From Sphingobacterium phlebotomi (GTDB lineage: Bacteria; Bacteroidota; Bacteroidia; Sphingobacteriales; Sphingobacteriaceae), in the NCBI RefSeq assembly GCF_008180195.1, contig NZ_VTAV01000017.1, positions 49,830 through 113,829 of the forward strand: a DNA stretch of 64,000 nt. Reading direction: 5' to 3'. Numbering within the stretch: position 1 is the stretch's first letter; each line of letters opens with the position of its first letter. Below, in pieces: positions 24,798-33,561 of this stretch. The position numbers and the translations under genes were made by a program. The notes beneath the pieces are model-generated. The model did not search any database, was not told the origin of the DNA, and saw only the letters and a program-made list of their open reading frames with translations.

Positions 24798-26804
24798 CTA
24801 CCGTTGGTCATCAGAAGGCACGAAAAGAACGGCGTTTGCAGCGACGATTCCGTTTGCACCTTTCGTACTGATTTCTACAAAAGCGGATTCGTCACCCTGA
24901 ACAACGACAGCACTTCCCAAAGGCACCCACGTACTGGATGTTTGTCCTTTTATTTCCACCTGCGACAAATCCATTTGTTTTTCGTTGGAAGTCTTGCCAT
25001 CATAAATGGTATACGTAAATAGTGATGAACTTTTAGCGGATTTCGGAAAATAGGTATACACGTTGTAGTTGCCGGCGGGCAACGATGCTGCAGTAAATTT
25101 AGCTGTACTTTGTCCATCCTTGCTATTCGCCTCTAGGTAGCTGCGTCCGTAACCATCGCCAGTACCCTGATTCCAATCTCCGGTAAACTGTACTGCATCC
25201 ACATCGGAACTACTGATCAGTATATCTGACTGCCGCTTGTCGGCTTTGGGATTCGCGGCCAATACTTCTTTTATCTCCGAGACACCCACCGATTGCACAT
25301 CAATGCGCTGGTCGATTGCGAAGCAAGCTGCCACCGCAGCAGACTGCCCTAACACCATGAATACCGGTTCCATTCGTATCGAACCAAAAGCAATATGGCT
25401 AGCCGACAGACAGACGGGCACCAATAGATTCGTGACCTCATTGCGCTTGGGCACGATTGCACGGTAGGAAATCGGAAATGGAGGAAAACCACCAACTTCC
25501 ACATTACCTTCGTTCTTCACCATGCCATTCACCACCAACCGATCGCAGTTGTGTGAATCCATCGTATAAGCGGCATAACCCACTTCATCGGTTACCACTT
25601 CGTTGCCTTGGCAATGATGCTGCGTCATCACCAGTTCGCCGACCATCCGTCGAGCTTCGCGGATATAGAGCTGCGGACTCCAGTGGCCATCGTTTACATA
25701 TTCATCTTTGGGATAACCCCATTTTTGCATTTCTGCGCGGATAAATGCGGGAACCGACGGATCATTGCCCACAAAATACAGCAACCCTTTGGTATAGTCT
25801 TCATGGGCTTTGATAATTTCCTGCCTATATGTGTAATTCGCTTCGGGGTAGTCCCAATTCATGCCAATCATATCGGTCGAAAAGCCATTGCGGTTGTTGA
25901 TATCGGTTTTTCCGTTTGGCATCGGACTCCAGATGAATACGTCATTCAATCCTTTCCAGGGTTGGATTTCCTTCTGTCTCTTCAACAGCTCATACCGGGA
26001 AGGATCGTAGTTATCCGGTTCGGTAATTGGCATACGGTTTTGGGGCTCGTTAGTGAGCGTGATACGGTAGTTGTAGGCCTGTACTTTTTTATCGCCTGTA
26101 CCATCGGCAAGCAGCTCGCCATTGCGGATTCCCCATAACAGCCCACTGCTGGGGTCACCGCGCTTTACATACGGGTCTATCCCATTCGGAAACTGGTGCC
26201 CATCCATTAATTGTACTCCATTTAGTGTTTCGCCGTACACCCTGTTGTCTTCCCGGCCCACGTGATACGATACACCCGCTGCGGCAAACAGATCCCCCTC
26301 ATACGTACAATCCATATAAATTTTCGCTTTTACCGTCAGTGCGGGGTTCTCCGGGTTTTCAGTCGAACGGAAATGGGCTTGTGTGATGTTGGTACCAACC
26401 TTCTTCACATCCAGTAGCAATTGCCCGAATTTCACCTCGGCATCACAATCTTCCATGTACTGGTTAAAAATTGCTTCCGCCACTTTCGGTTCAAAAATCC
26501 ACTGTTCAAATGCGTTATAGTGTTTTCCGATTTTTCGGTAAAAATCCAACGCTAAACCGCTTACTACATACTTATTTCCGATGTCAGTATGGCCTAGACC
26601 GCCCGAGCTCAACCCACCCAATCTGTGGCCGGGATCAATAAGGATAACAGACTTTCCTGCCTTAGCTGCTGTATAAGCAGCAACTACACCAGATGAGGTA
26701 CCACCGTAGATACAGATATCGTATTCCTTTGTTTGGGATTGAACGCCGTATGCCCAACAAAAAAAAAGCGTAGCGGCAAATAATATTTTGAATTTCATGA
26801 TCAT
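24798..26804 (-). CDS. Secreted FAD-dependent oxidoreductase with golvesin-like C-terminal domain
   Basis: A 668-aa exported flavoprotein. Signal peptide residues 1-24 (ending GVQSQ), then FAD-binding CIYGGTSSGVVAAYTAAKAG with the acidic strand end LIDPG and LGGLSSGGLGHTD, as in the PF12831 family. The last about 130 residues, beginning near DAVQFTGDWNQGTGDGYG, form a separate beta-rich module resembling golvesin / xanthan-lyase carbohydrate-binding domains. It is the last gene of the SusC/SusD locus, 46 nt after susD. Role is unknown; the setting suggests oxidation of a carbohydrate or its decoration. Confidence 0.85.
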   Translation of the reverse strand: MIMKFKILFAATLFFCWAYGVQSQTKEYDICIYGGTSSGVVAAYTAAKAGKSVILIDPGHRLGGLSSGGLGHTDIGNKYVVSGLALDFYRKIGKHYNAFEQWIFEPKVAEAIFNQYMEDCDAEVKFGQLLLDVKKVGTNITQAHFRSTENPENPALTVKAKIYMDCTYEGDLFAAAGVSYHVGREDNRVYGETLNGVQLMDGHQFPNGIDPYVKRGDPSSGLLWGIRNGELLADGTGDKKVQAYNYRITLTNEPQNRMPITEPDNYDPSRYELLKRQKEIQPWKGLNDVFIWSPMPNGKTDINNRNGFSTDMIGMNWDYPEANYTYRQEIIKAHEDYTKGLLYFVGNDPSVPAFIRAEMQKWGYPKDEYVNDGHWSPQLYIREARRMVGELVMTQHHCQGNEVVTDEVGYAAYTMDSHNCDRLVVNGMVKNEGNVEVGGFPPFPISYRAIVPKRNEVTNLLVPVCLSASHIAFGSIRMEPVFMVLGQSAAVAACFAIDQRIDVQSVGVSEIKEVLAANPKADKRQSDILISSSDVDAVQFTGDWNQGTGDGYGRSYLEANSKDGQSTAKFTAASLPAGNYNVYTYFPKSAKSSSLFTYTIYDGKTSNEKQMDLSQVEIKGQTSSTWVPLGSAVVVQGDESAFVEISTKGANGIVAANAVLFVPSDDQR

Positions 26805-26850
26805 TTATCAATTATGAATTAAAAAAAAGAACGAGTTATACCTTCAATAT

Positions 26851-28311
26851 TTAATAGCCAGGATTTTGGTTTTCTTGACCGATTGCCGGATTATTGTTGA
26901 TTTCATTTTCCGGGATGGGATAGAGCATCCGCTCGTCAATCAACGTTTTGCCAATTGCAGCAAATGCTTCTTTGGCTTCCCCTGTGCGTTTCAAATCCCA
27001 CCAACGGCGGCGCTCGATCAAGAATTCATACGCCCGCTCCCGCATGATTGCGTCGATGAAGGCTTCCTCACCCATACCGGACGGATAATCCACCGGCGAA
27101 ACCACGTTGGGATTGTATCCGTAGGCTCTTCGTTTAATCATATTCAACCGTTCCAATGCCAATGTGGAAGGGCCGCCATCAGCGCGGCAGCTGGCCTCGG
27201 CATAGAACAGCAACGCTTCGGCATAGCGATAAATCGGCACGCTATAGGTCCGGAGTCCACTGTTATCCGTAATGAATTTTTTAAATAGTACAGGAGTCGT
27301 TGCAGGAAGGGGCACCCAATCACCACTTGTATTTTGGATTTCCGTATACAAGTTGAAGGGTTTGCGTAAGTCGTCGTCATCCCAGTCCTCGCCGATCATG
27401 GAATTCATATTAGGTATCCAAGCAAAATAACCCGTACTGCTGTAGTTGTACGGCAAATTATTTCCCATGTGCAAAAAGTTGGTAATTTCTGATTGTGAAA
27501 TATCCGAATGATGCACGGACATAATGTCCTCCGAACTCGTGTTCGCTGCAAAAATATGGTAGAAATCATCCGGTTTCTGCACAGATACTAACGTATACTG
27601 TCCATTCGTAATGACGTCTTCTGCTTTGACTGCCGCAGCCTCCCAGTCACCAATAGTCAGGCATACGTGTGCCAACAACATCTTTGCCGCCGATTGTGAG
27701 GCCTGGCCAGTCTCCTGACCGACGGTTGGAAGCAGACCTATTTCTGCGGCCTCCGCGTCGGCAATGATCAGATCGTACACTTCATTTTCCGGCATTCTTG
27801 GTGATTCCAAACCCGATAAATCTGTGCTTTCTGATGTTTTGATCGGAACAGCTCCCCATCCTCTTACTAGCTCAAAGTAGGCGAGTGCGCGAAGAAAATG
27901 GGCTTCTGCTAAAATTCGGGTACGTGCAGTCTCACTGATGTCGGTAATCGATGGCACATTAGCTAAAACCGCGTTAGCACGATTGATGCTTTGGTATAGC
28001 CTGAACCAATGGTTTGCTGTACGCCCGATATTCTGCTGGTCCAGCAATTGATCCATATTTGAAATGGGAGCTTGTGATCCACGGCCCAGTACCAGATCGC
28101 TATGGAGTTCCGATAAGATGAAATTATCGATGCCATAAAACTCTTTCCCCACAGCACTATATGCACCATTCAATGCGCCTTGCGCATCTATTTCATTGCG
28201 GTAATAGTTGTTCCGCGACACGAAATCCATCGGCACCTCATTCAGCATGTCTTGGCAGGCGGTCAACAACATCCCGATCCCTACAATCACTGATAAACTT
28301 ATCTTTTTCAT
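26851..28311 (-). CDS. SusD/RagB family nutrient-binding lipoprotein
   Basis: Outer-membrane lipoprotein that caps the SusC channel and binds glycan, 486 aa. The signal ends in the lipobox LTAC (Cys19). The N-terminal half holds TPR-like helices (ANAVLANVPSI, RILAEAHFLRALAYFELVRGWG), and the C-terminal segment contains ERAYEFLIERRRWWDLKRTG, a hallmark of the family. It starts 18 nt after the susC stop, so the pair is cotranscribed. The bound glycan cannot be deduced from sequence. Confidence 0.95.
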   Translation of the reverse strand: MKKISLSVIVGIGMLLTACQDMLNEVPMDFVSRNNYYRNEIDAQGALNGAYSAVGKEFYGIDNFILSELHSDLVLGRGSQAPISNMDQLLDQQNIGRTANHWFRLYQSINRANAVLANVPSITDISETARTRILAEAHFLRALAYFELVRGWGAVPIKTSESTDLSGLESPRMPENEVYDLIIADAEAAEIGLLPTVGQETGQASQSAAKMLLAHVCLTIGDWEAAAVKAEDVITNGQYTLVSVQKPDDFYHIFAANTSSEDIMSVHHSDISQSEITNFLHMGNNLPYNYSSTGYFAWIPNMNSMIGEDWDDDDLRKPFNLYTEIQNTSGDWVPLPATTPVLFKKFITDNSGLRTYSVPIYRYAEALLFYAEASCRADGGPSTLALERLNMIKRRAYGYNPNVVSPVDYPSGMGEEAFIDAIMRERAYEFLIERRRWWDLKRTGEAKEAFAAIGKTLIDERMLYPIPENEINNNPAIGQENQNPGY

Positions 28312-28329
28312 CTATTTTAATTTTTTCAA

Positions 28330-31300
28330 TTAGAACGTTAACCTAAATCCCAATACATAGTTTTTCGCGTTTGGATAGCTGCTTTGATCATGCCCCATCC
28401 GCAACCGATTTTCAATATTCTGCGAGTCCTCGCCGCGGGTATTGACCTCCGGATCCAAGCCTGTATACTTTGTAAAAGTAAGCAGGTTTGTCCCCGACAC
28501 GTAGATCCGCAATGCATTGCACCACGCCATGCCCCAGTTCGATACGGGTAAATCATACCCTAAATTAACGGACTTCAACCGGAGGTAACTACCGTTTTCT
28601 ATAAACCGATCCGAAATATCAAAATTAGACGCCGAACTGATTCTTGGATACTTGGCATTCGGATCCGGATTCTCCACCGTCCAATAGTTGCCCATCAGAT
28701 CCTGAAATTGATTACTTCCGCGTTGAAAGGAATTCAAATGCGTCCCGTTTGTCGCGTTGAATATCTGATTACCCTGTACCCCTTCGAGAAAAACAGTAAG
28801 GTTCACCCCTTTGTAGGACACGGTAGAGTTCAAACTATAGATCAGATCCGGCGTGGGGTTACCAAGGATCACACGATCCTGCGCATTCACTACACCATCC
28901 CCGTTGACATCCTTATACTTGATATATCCGTTCTCGTTCAATCCGTCCTCTAAGTAACCAAAAAGGCTTCCTAGCGGTTCACCTTCACGTGCGATGTTCG
29001 TACTGGACCACACAGCAGCTAAACCAGCACTGTAAATGTCGCTGCCCCCAGCCAAGGTAACCACTTCATTCCGATTAGACGACAACATCGCCCCGAGATT
29101 CCATTTCCACTCGCCGGTCAACAGATCAGCGTTGACACCAACTTCTACCCCTTGGTTGCTAATTTCTCCAATATTCTGGAATATGGAACCAAAACCTACA
29201 GAAGGCGGCAAGGGTACGGATGCGAGCAGATCGGTCGTGTTCTTCCAATAATAATCCGCGGTTACATTCAACCTATTATCCCAAATCGTAAGGTCGAATC
29301 CGACATCGGTCTGCTTGGTGGTTTCCCATTTCAAATCCTGATTTGAAATCCCAGAAGGGCTGTACCCGATCACTACTTCATTATTCCCATAGACGGTACG
29401 CATTATCCCCATCCGGTCGAGCGACTGGTATGGATCCAAAGCGGTGTTGCCCGTTACACCATAGCTTGCGCGGACTTTCAAATCATTGATGAAACTAATA
29501 TCCCGCATAAAAGGCTCTTCGGATAGTCGCCAGGCAAACGCACCAGAGGGAAACATCGCCCACCTATTGTTCGCTCCGAAGCGGGAGGAACCATCGGCTC
29601 GAATACTTGCCGTAAACAGGTACTTATCTGCCAATGTATAGTTGACTCTACCCAAATAGGAAGCCAAGGCCCACTCTGCGACGCCCGAAGTTGGCGGATT
29701 AACCGTCTCCATGGCCGAAAGGTCAAAGTTTCGGGTGGTATTGCCCGGCAGCCCTGTTCCAGAGACCATAAAATTCCGGTTGTAGTCTGTTTGATAGGTA
29801 AATCCGCCCAATAACGTTAGTTGATGTATATCATTAAAGGCTTTGGAATACGTCAGTGTATTTTCATTCAGAAACGAATTCCGGTAATAGGTTTGCTGGC
29901 GAGCATAGCCCCGGTCTACCTCGAAAATAATGGGGCGGAACTGATCCTCTAACGTGTAGGCGTATTCCAAACCAACAAGCGTTCTGAATGTTAGATTTTC
30001 GCTAAGTTTTACATCCAGACTTGCGTTACCGAGACCGGTATTTCCGAGTGACGTTGTCTGGTCCTGTGCAAAAATCATGGGGTTTTGCATATCCGAAGAG
30101 CCAAAGCTATAAACCCGTTCGATCTGGGTAGGAAGCCCGCCCTCGTCATATATAGACAATGTCGGCGGTGCTGATGCAGCCGCAGATAATATCGACCCAC
30201 CGCCCCGAAAGCCATTGTTTACCGGCACAGCCAACTGTTGCCTTCTGGAAAGGTTTAGATTCACATTCAACCGCAACCAGTCTTTCACATCGTGCCCAAG
30301 GTTTAACCGCACCGAACCTCGTTTCACCCCGGTATTGATCAAAATACCTTCTTGATCGTAATAGTTTCCGGATAAGGAGTATTGCGTCTTTTCCGATGCG
30401 CCTGAAAACGTGAGGGTATGGTCTTGGATTTGCGCCGTGCGCAACACGGCATCCTGCCAATCGGTTCCCGGATCCTGCACTTCATTCAGATCGAAATAAG
30501 GTTCCTGTCCCCCATTTCTCAACCACTCGTTGGCGATGATGGCATAGTCGCGGGCGTTCAACAGGTCATATTTTTTGGTGGCCTCCTGTAAACCGTAGAA
30601 ACTGTTCAGCTCGACACGGCTAGGCGTTCCTTTTTTTCCTTTTTTTGAAGTGATGATCACTACACCATTGGCCCCGCGAGCCCCATAGATCGCCGTGGCG
30701 GAAGCATCTTTCAAAATATCGATGGATTCGATATCCGCCGGATTGAGGAAATTCAAGTCGCCGGTCAGTGGGAATCCATCCACAACGTACAAGGGTTGAT
30801 TGTCGCCAATCATCGAATTTCCTCCCCTGACACGAACTTCTATCCGTCCGCCCGGTTGTCCCGAGTTCTGTGTTACCTGCACACCTGCGGCACGTCCTTT
30901 TAATGCTTGCTCCATGTTATAAACCGGTACGGCCTGCAAGTCTTCTGATTTGATTTGCGCTACCGATCCCGTGAGGTCGGACTTGCGAATGGTACCATAT
31001 CCCACGACAACCACTTCGTCCAAATTGCTCACGGTCACTTGCATCGTCACGTCGAGACGACGGCTTATTTCATTAAAACTGTGATGCTCCTGGGGTTTAT
31101 ACCCCAGCATACTGAACACTAAAGTCCCTTGGATTGGAACAGCAATAGCGTACTCTCCTCGTTCGTCTGTGGTAACAGCGATAGACGTACCCTTCACGGT
31201 GACCGATACACCTATCAAGGGTCTACCTTGATCATCCAAGACCTTACCCGATATCATTTCCTGCGACTGGGTTTCGTCGGAAACCGACAACAAGCTAGCT

Positions 31301-31596
31301 TCCTTCCTCGATACCAGTACCCGTTTCCCGCGGATTTGGTAGGTAAGTGGCTGGTCGGTAAAACAGTACTCCAAGACCTCAACTAACGGAGCTTGATTAA
31401 AACTCAGGTTCACCGGACGGGTGCCCTTCAAATCATCTGTCAGGTAAAGAAAATGATAGCCTGTCTGCTTGCGCAATTCAGCAAAAACCGTTTTCAATGG
31501 AATTTGCTTAGCCGTAATACTGGCTTTCTGGGCGTACACCTCAGCTCCGGCGCGGACAGCGGTAATCAATACGATAGCGAGTATGATTTTGGTCAT
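28330..31596 (-). CDS. SusC/RagA family TonB-dependent transporter with N-terminal STN domain
   Basis: A 1088-aa outer-membrane importer. I start at the ATG at 31594-31596, which opens a signal-like segment ending EVYAQ near residue 23; the frame extends 36 codons upstream but without a signal. Order: STN domain (about 25-85), carboxypeptidase-like domain with GKVLDDQGRPLIGVSVTVKG, plug with VVVGYGTIRKSDLTGSV and GANGVVIITSKKGKKGTPS, then the barrel ending in FRLTF. The STN domain marks a transporter that signals to a FecR-type anti-sigma factor, and one lies upstream. Confidence 0.95.
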   Translation of the reverse strand: MTKIILAIVLITAVRAGAEVYAQKASITAKQIPLKTVFAELRKQTGYHFLYLTDDLKGTRPVNLSFNQAPLVEVLEYCFTDQPLTYQIRGKRVLVSRKEASLLSVSDETQSQEMISGKVLDDQGRPLIGVSVTVKGTSIAVTTDERGEYAIAVPIQGTLVFSMLGYKPQEHHSFNEISRRLDVTMQVTVSNLDEVVVVGYGTIRKSDLTGSVAQIKSEDLQAVPVYNMEQALKGRAAGVQVTQNSGQPGGRIEVRVRGGNSMIGDNQPLYVVDGFPLTGDLNFLNPADIESIDILKDASATAIYGARGANGVVIITSKKGKKGTPSRVELNSFYGLQEATKKYDLLNARDYAIIANEWLRNGGQEPYFDLNEVQDPGTDWQDAVLRTAQIQDHTLTFSGASEKTQYSLSGNYYDQEGILINTGVKRGSVRLNLGHDVKDWLRLNVNLNLSRRQQLAVPVNNGFRGGGSILSAAASAPPTLSIYDEGGLPTQIERVYSFGSSDMQNPMIFAQDQTTSLGNTGLGNASLDVKLSENLTFRTLVGLEYAYTLEDQFRPIIFEVDRGYARQQTYYRNSFLNENTLTYSKAFNDIHQLTLLGGFTYQTDYNRNFMVSGTGLPGNTTRNFDLSAMETVNPPTSGVAEWALASYLGRVNYTLADKYLFTASIRADGSSRFGANNRWAMFPSGAFAWRLSEEPFMRDISFINDLKVRASYGVTGNTALDPYQSLDRMGIMRTVYGNNEVVIGYSPSGISNQDLKWETTKQTDVGFDLTIWDNRLNVTADYYWKNTTDLLASVPLPPSVGFGSIFQNIGEISNQGVEVGVNADLLTGEWKWNLGAMLSSNRNEVVTLAGGSDIYSAGLAAVWSSTNIAREGEPLGSLFGYLEDGLNENGYIKYKDVNGDGVVNAQDRVILGNPTPDLIYSLNSTVSYKGVNLTVFLEGVQGNQIFNATNGTHLNSFQRGSNQFQDLMGNYWTVENPDPNAKYPRISSASNFDISDRFIENGSYLRLKSVNLGYDLPVSNWGMAWCNALRIYVSGTNLLTFTKYTGLDPEVNTRGEDSQNIENRLRMGHDQSSYPNAKNYVLGFRLTF

Positions 31597-31974
31597 AATC
31601 AAAAGCTTAACAATGTCGCGATAATATGTCGCGGGTTTATAAGTTCTATGCGTTTTGCAAATTTTGCAAACTCCACATGTTATTGCAATACAAATTGCAT
31701 ACATTTGTCATACAGGTTAAATGATTATTCTGTTAAATTTCACTATCAATTGACAATATATAATTGACAATTGATCATTGGATTAGCCTGTCTGCGGCAT
31801 CAGTGACCGCACCGGCCGGAAGTGTTAGCCGCACTTCCGGCTTTTTTTGGGCTTTAGGCCCTCACAGGGAATCCAGGATTGGGGTCTATTCAAGTCTCCA
31901 TATTTCTATACCTCATTTGTATTCCGTTTTCATTATTCCGACTTCCGTCGGATCGCATTAAATTAGACCTCCTA
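31597..31974. other. Intergenic region upstream of susC with repeated hairpin element
   Basis: This 378-bp stretch contains the first copy of the three-hairpin element (31719-31848). Next to it on the GH16 side are a GGGC/GCCC stem just after the T-run and a 6-bp hairpin at 31937-31952 that reads as a GGAA tetraloop on the minus strand. No exact TANNTTTG is present on the minus strand before susC, which fits use of an alternative sigma factor. Confidence 0.7.
31719..31848 (+). repeat. Three-hairpin element, copy 1 (possible small RNA or leader)
   Basis: It opens with a 22-nt block identical to 33411-33432, then hairpin H1 (31746-31757 with 31763-31774), the shared CATTGGATTAGC (31776-31787), hairpin H2 (31793-31797 with 31807-31811), and hairpin H3 (31815-31824 with 31832-31841, loop TTAGCCG) followed by seven T residues. 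Read on the plus strand, H3 plus the T-run is a standard terminator. TACATTTG at 31700-31707 could be a plus-strand -7 element. Confidence 0.7.
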
Positions 31975-33384
31975 TTACTCTACGTACCATCCGGAACCGG
32001 GAGCATAATACTGTAGTCCATACCATAGTAGATCCGGAGTTCCTTCGTTATAAGGATTTGCAGCATCTATTTTCACAGCCACGTTGATGATGGGGTAGAA
32101 AGCCCAATCGGTGCCGCCATCGACCCTATCGAGCATATTTCTATGCTGCAGGGTTTCTTTACCATCAACGAAATGCGTAATCCAGTCATCCTCAATAATG
32201 CAGGCGTAATCGTGGGGCTCAGCATTCAGATCGATGTCCAGTTCGAAACCGGGGACACGGTCCAATTCACTTTTCAGACCATTTACCATATCCCGTACAT
32301 TAGAGCCATGCACACCGATATGTTGTGCAGAACTTGTCGAACGCGGTGTGTAAGCTGCGCCGTAAGCTCCATTGAAGCTCTCAAAGAAATCGATCTCTGG
32401 CGGCCACTGGCTAGCGCCCGTACTAAGCGTGCTCCCTACAGCCCAGAAAGCAGACCAAGCTCCTTTACGACTAGGCGTTTGTATTTGAGCGCGATAAACA
32501 CCCCGTCGATGCTTCCAATCCGTAAGGTTATTTCCCTGTAATACAGATGCCTGAAATGGAAATACCCTTTCACTAAAGACAACAGGCTCATCAAACTTTA
32601 CCGTATGCAGCCGTACAAATGGTCTTCCTTCGCTATCCAACTCTCGTGTGTGAGGATTCACCGCATCGTCCGGAAATGCCTCTACGTTTGTGTACAGGCC
32701 AGTCTCACCGTTACCAGCCTGCGAATAGCCATGAGATAGCCTAGAGCGCCATACGGGGTTGCCGTCGGCATCAAATCCGCTATCCGACCATTCAATAGCG
32801 GCCATATCCAAATCCATAGATGGAGTCACCCCGTCGGCGTGCAACACAAGAGGATCACGGTGGAAGGGCATTTCAGCCGGAAGTTCGTTGACTGCCCCTT
32901 CCTGAATCTGGAAAAAACAAGCAACAGGACCGGCAGTTCCTTCACCAGGAAAAGTTATCTTAAATTGATCGCCAGGGGTATGCCTCGGATTTATAATGTC
33001 AACCGTAATCCAAAGATCAGCATCGTCACCGGGACGCCAATATTGATATTTGAAAGGAGTAGATATGTCTCGATTGACGTTGAAGCCCTTTGCCCCACCG
33101 GTACTCGTATTAACCTGTACATAAGCAGTGCTCATAATCGCACCGGCTAGCGTCAGCCGGACGTGAGCTTTGGTCGCACCAGGAGGGATACCAATTGGTT
33201 CTTCCAACGTGGTCATTGGATCAAGATCAATACCATTGATTGACAAGCGTCGATCTGCTATTGCAGGTATATCCTCCAACGGAATCTCCGAATCTGGATT
33301 TACAATATACTCGCTACAACTTACGATTGAGCTGATCACCAACGCTGTGATGACCAATCCGATATTACGTCTACTTCTTTTCAT
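31975..33384 (-). CDS. GH16-like glycoside hydrolase lipoprotein
   Basis: A 469-aa lipoprotein with lipobox IVSC (Cys23). Residues 45-165 form a beta-rich N-terminal domain I do not recognise. The C-terminal part, from about 180, has the GH16 catalytic motif EIDFFE with Glu330 as nucleophile, Asp332, and Glu335 as acid/base, preceded by KGAWSAFWAVGS and followed by HDYACIIEDDWITHFVDGKE. Members of the family cut beta-glucans, galactans or agars; the target here is unknown. The gene lies between fecR and susC, an unusual place that suggests a surface enzyme serving this uptake system. Confidence 0.8.
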   Translation of the reverse strand: MKRSRRNIGLVITALVISSIVSCSEYIVNPDSEIPLEDIPAIADRRLSINGIDLDPMTTLEEPIGIPPGATKAHVRLTLAGAIMSTAYVQVNTSTGGAKGFNVNRDISTPFKYQYWRPGDDADLWITVDIINPRHTPGDQFKITFPGEGTAGPVACFFQIQEGAVNELPAEMPFHRDPLVLHADGVTPSMDLDMAAIEWSDSGFDADGNPVWRSRLSHGYSQAGNGETGLYTNVEAFPDDAVNPHTRELDSEGRPFVRLHTVKFDEPVVFSERVFPFQASVLQGNNLTDWKHRRGVYRAQIQTPSRKGAWSAFWAVGSTLSTGASQWPPEIDFFESFNGAYGAAYTPRSTSSAQHIGVHGSNVRDMVNGLKSELDRVPGFELDIDLNAEPHDYACIIEDDWITHFVDGKETLQHRNMLDRVDGGTDWAFYPIINVAVKIDAANPYNEGTPDLLWYGLQYYAPGSGWYVE

Positions 33385-33410
33385 AGCAATAATATATTAC
33401 AGTTCTTATA

Positions 33411-33538
33411 AAATGATTATTCTGTTAAATTTTATCATTGTGCGTTGGCACATACCAACGAACCATTGGATTAGCTTTTTGTGGCATCCTTACCACTCCG
33501 ACCGAAAGCGTTAGCCGCACTTTCGATTTTTTTTTTTT
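33411..33538 (+). repeat. Three-hairpin element, copy 2
   Basis: Second copy of the element before susC. It has the same 22-nt opening block, H1 (33443-33448 with 33455-33460, unrelated in sequence to copy 1), CATTGGATTAGC (33464-33475), H2 (33481-33484 with 33493-33496), and H3 (33503-33510 with 33518-33525, same TTAGCCG loop) followed by twelve T residues (33527-33538). It lies between the start of the GH16 gene and the end of fecR. Confidence 0.7.
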
Positions 33539-33561
33539 GCTAATCTGAGTAAAGATTCAGA

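Noticed and set aside
28330..31704. Upstream start at 31704 for the SusC protein
   Set aside because: The extra 36 residues contain several Cys and no export signal, while the ATG at 31596 gives a normal signal and STN domain.
31815..33525. Integron attC-like sites suggested by GTTAGCC and GGCTAAC in the repeated hairpins
   Set aside because: The boxes do not satisfy the attC core patterns RYYYAAC and GTTRRRY, there is no integrase, and the flanking genes are not a cassette array.
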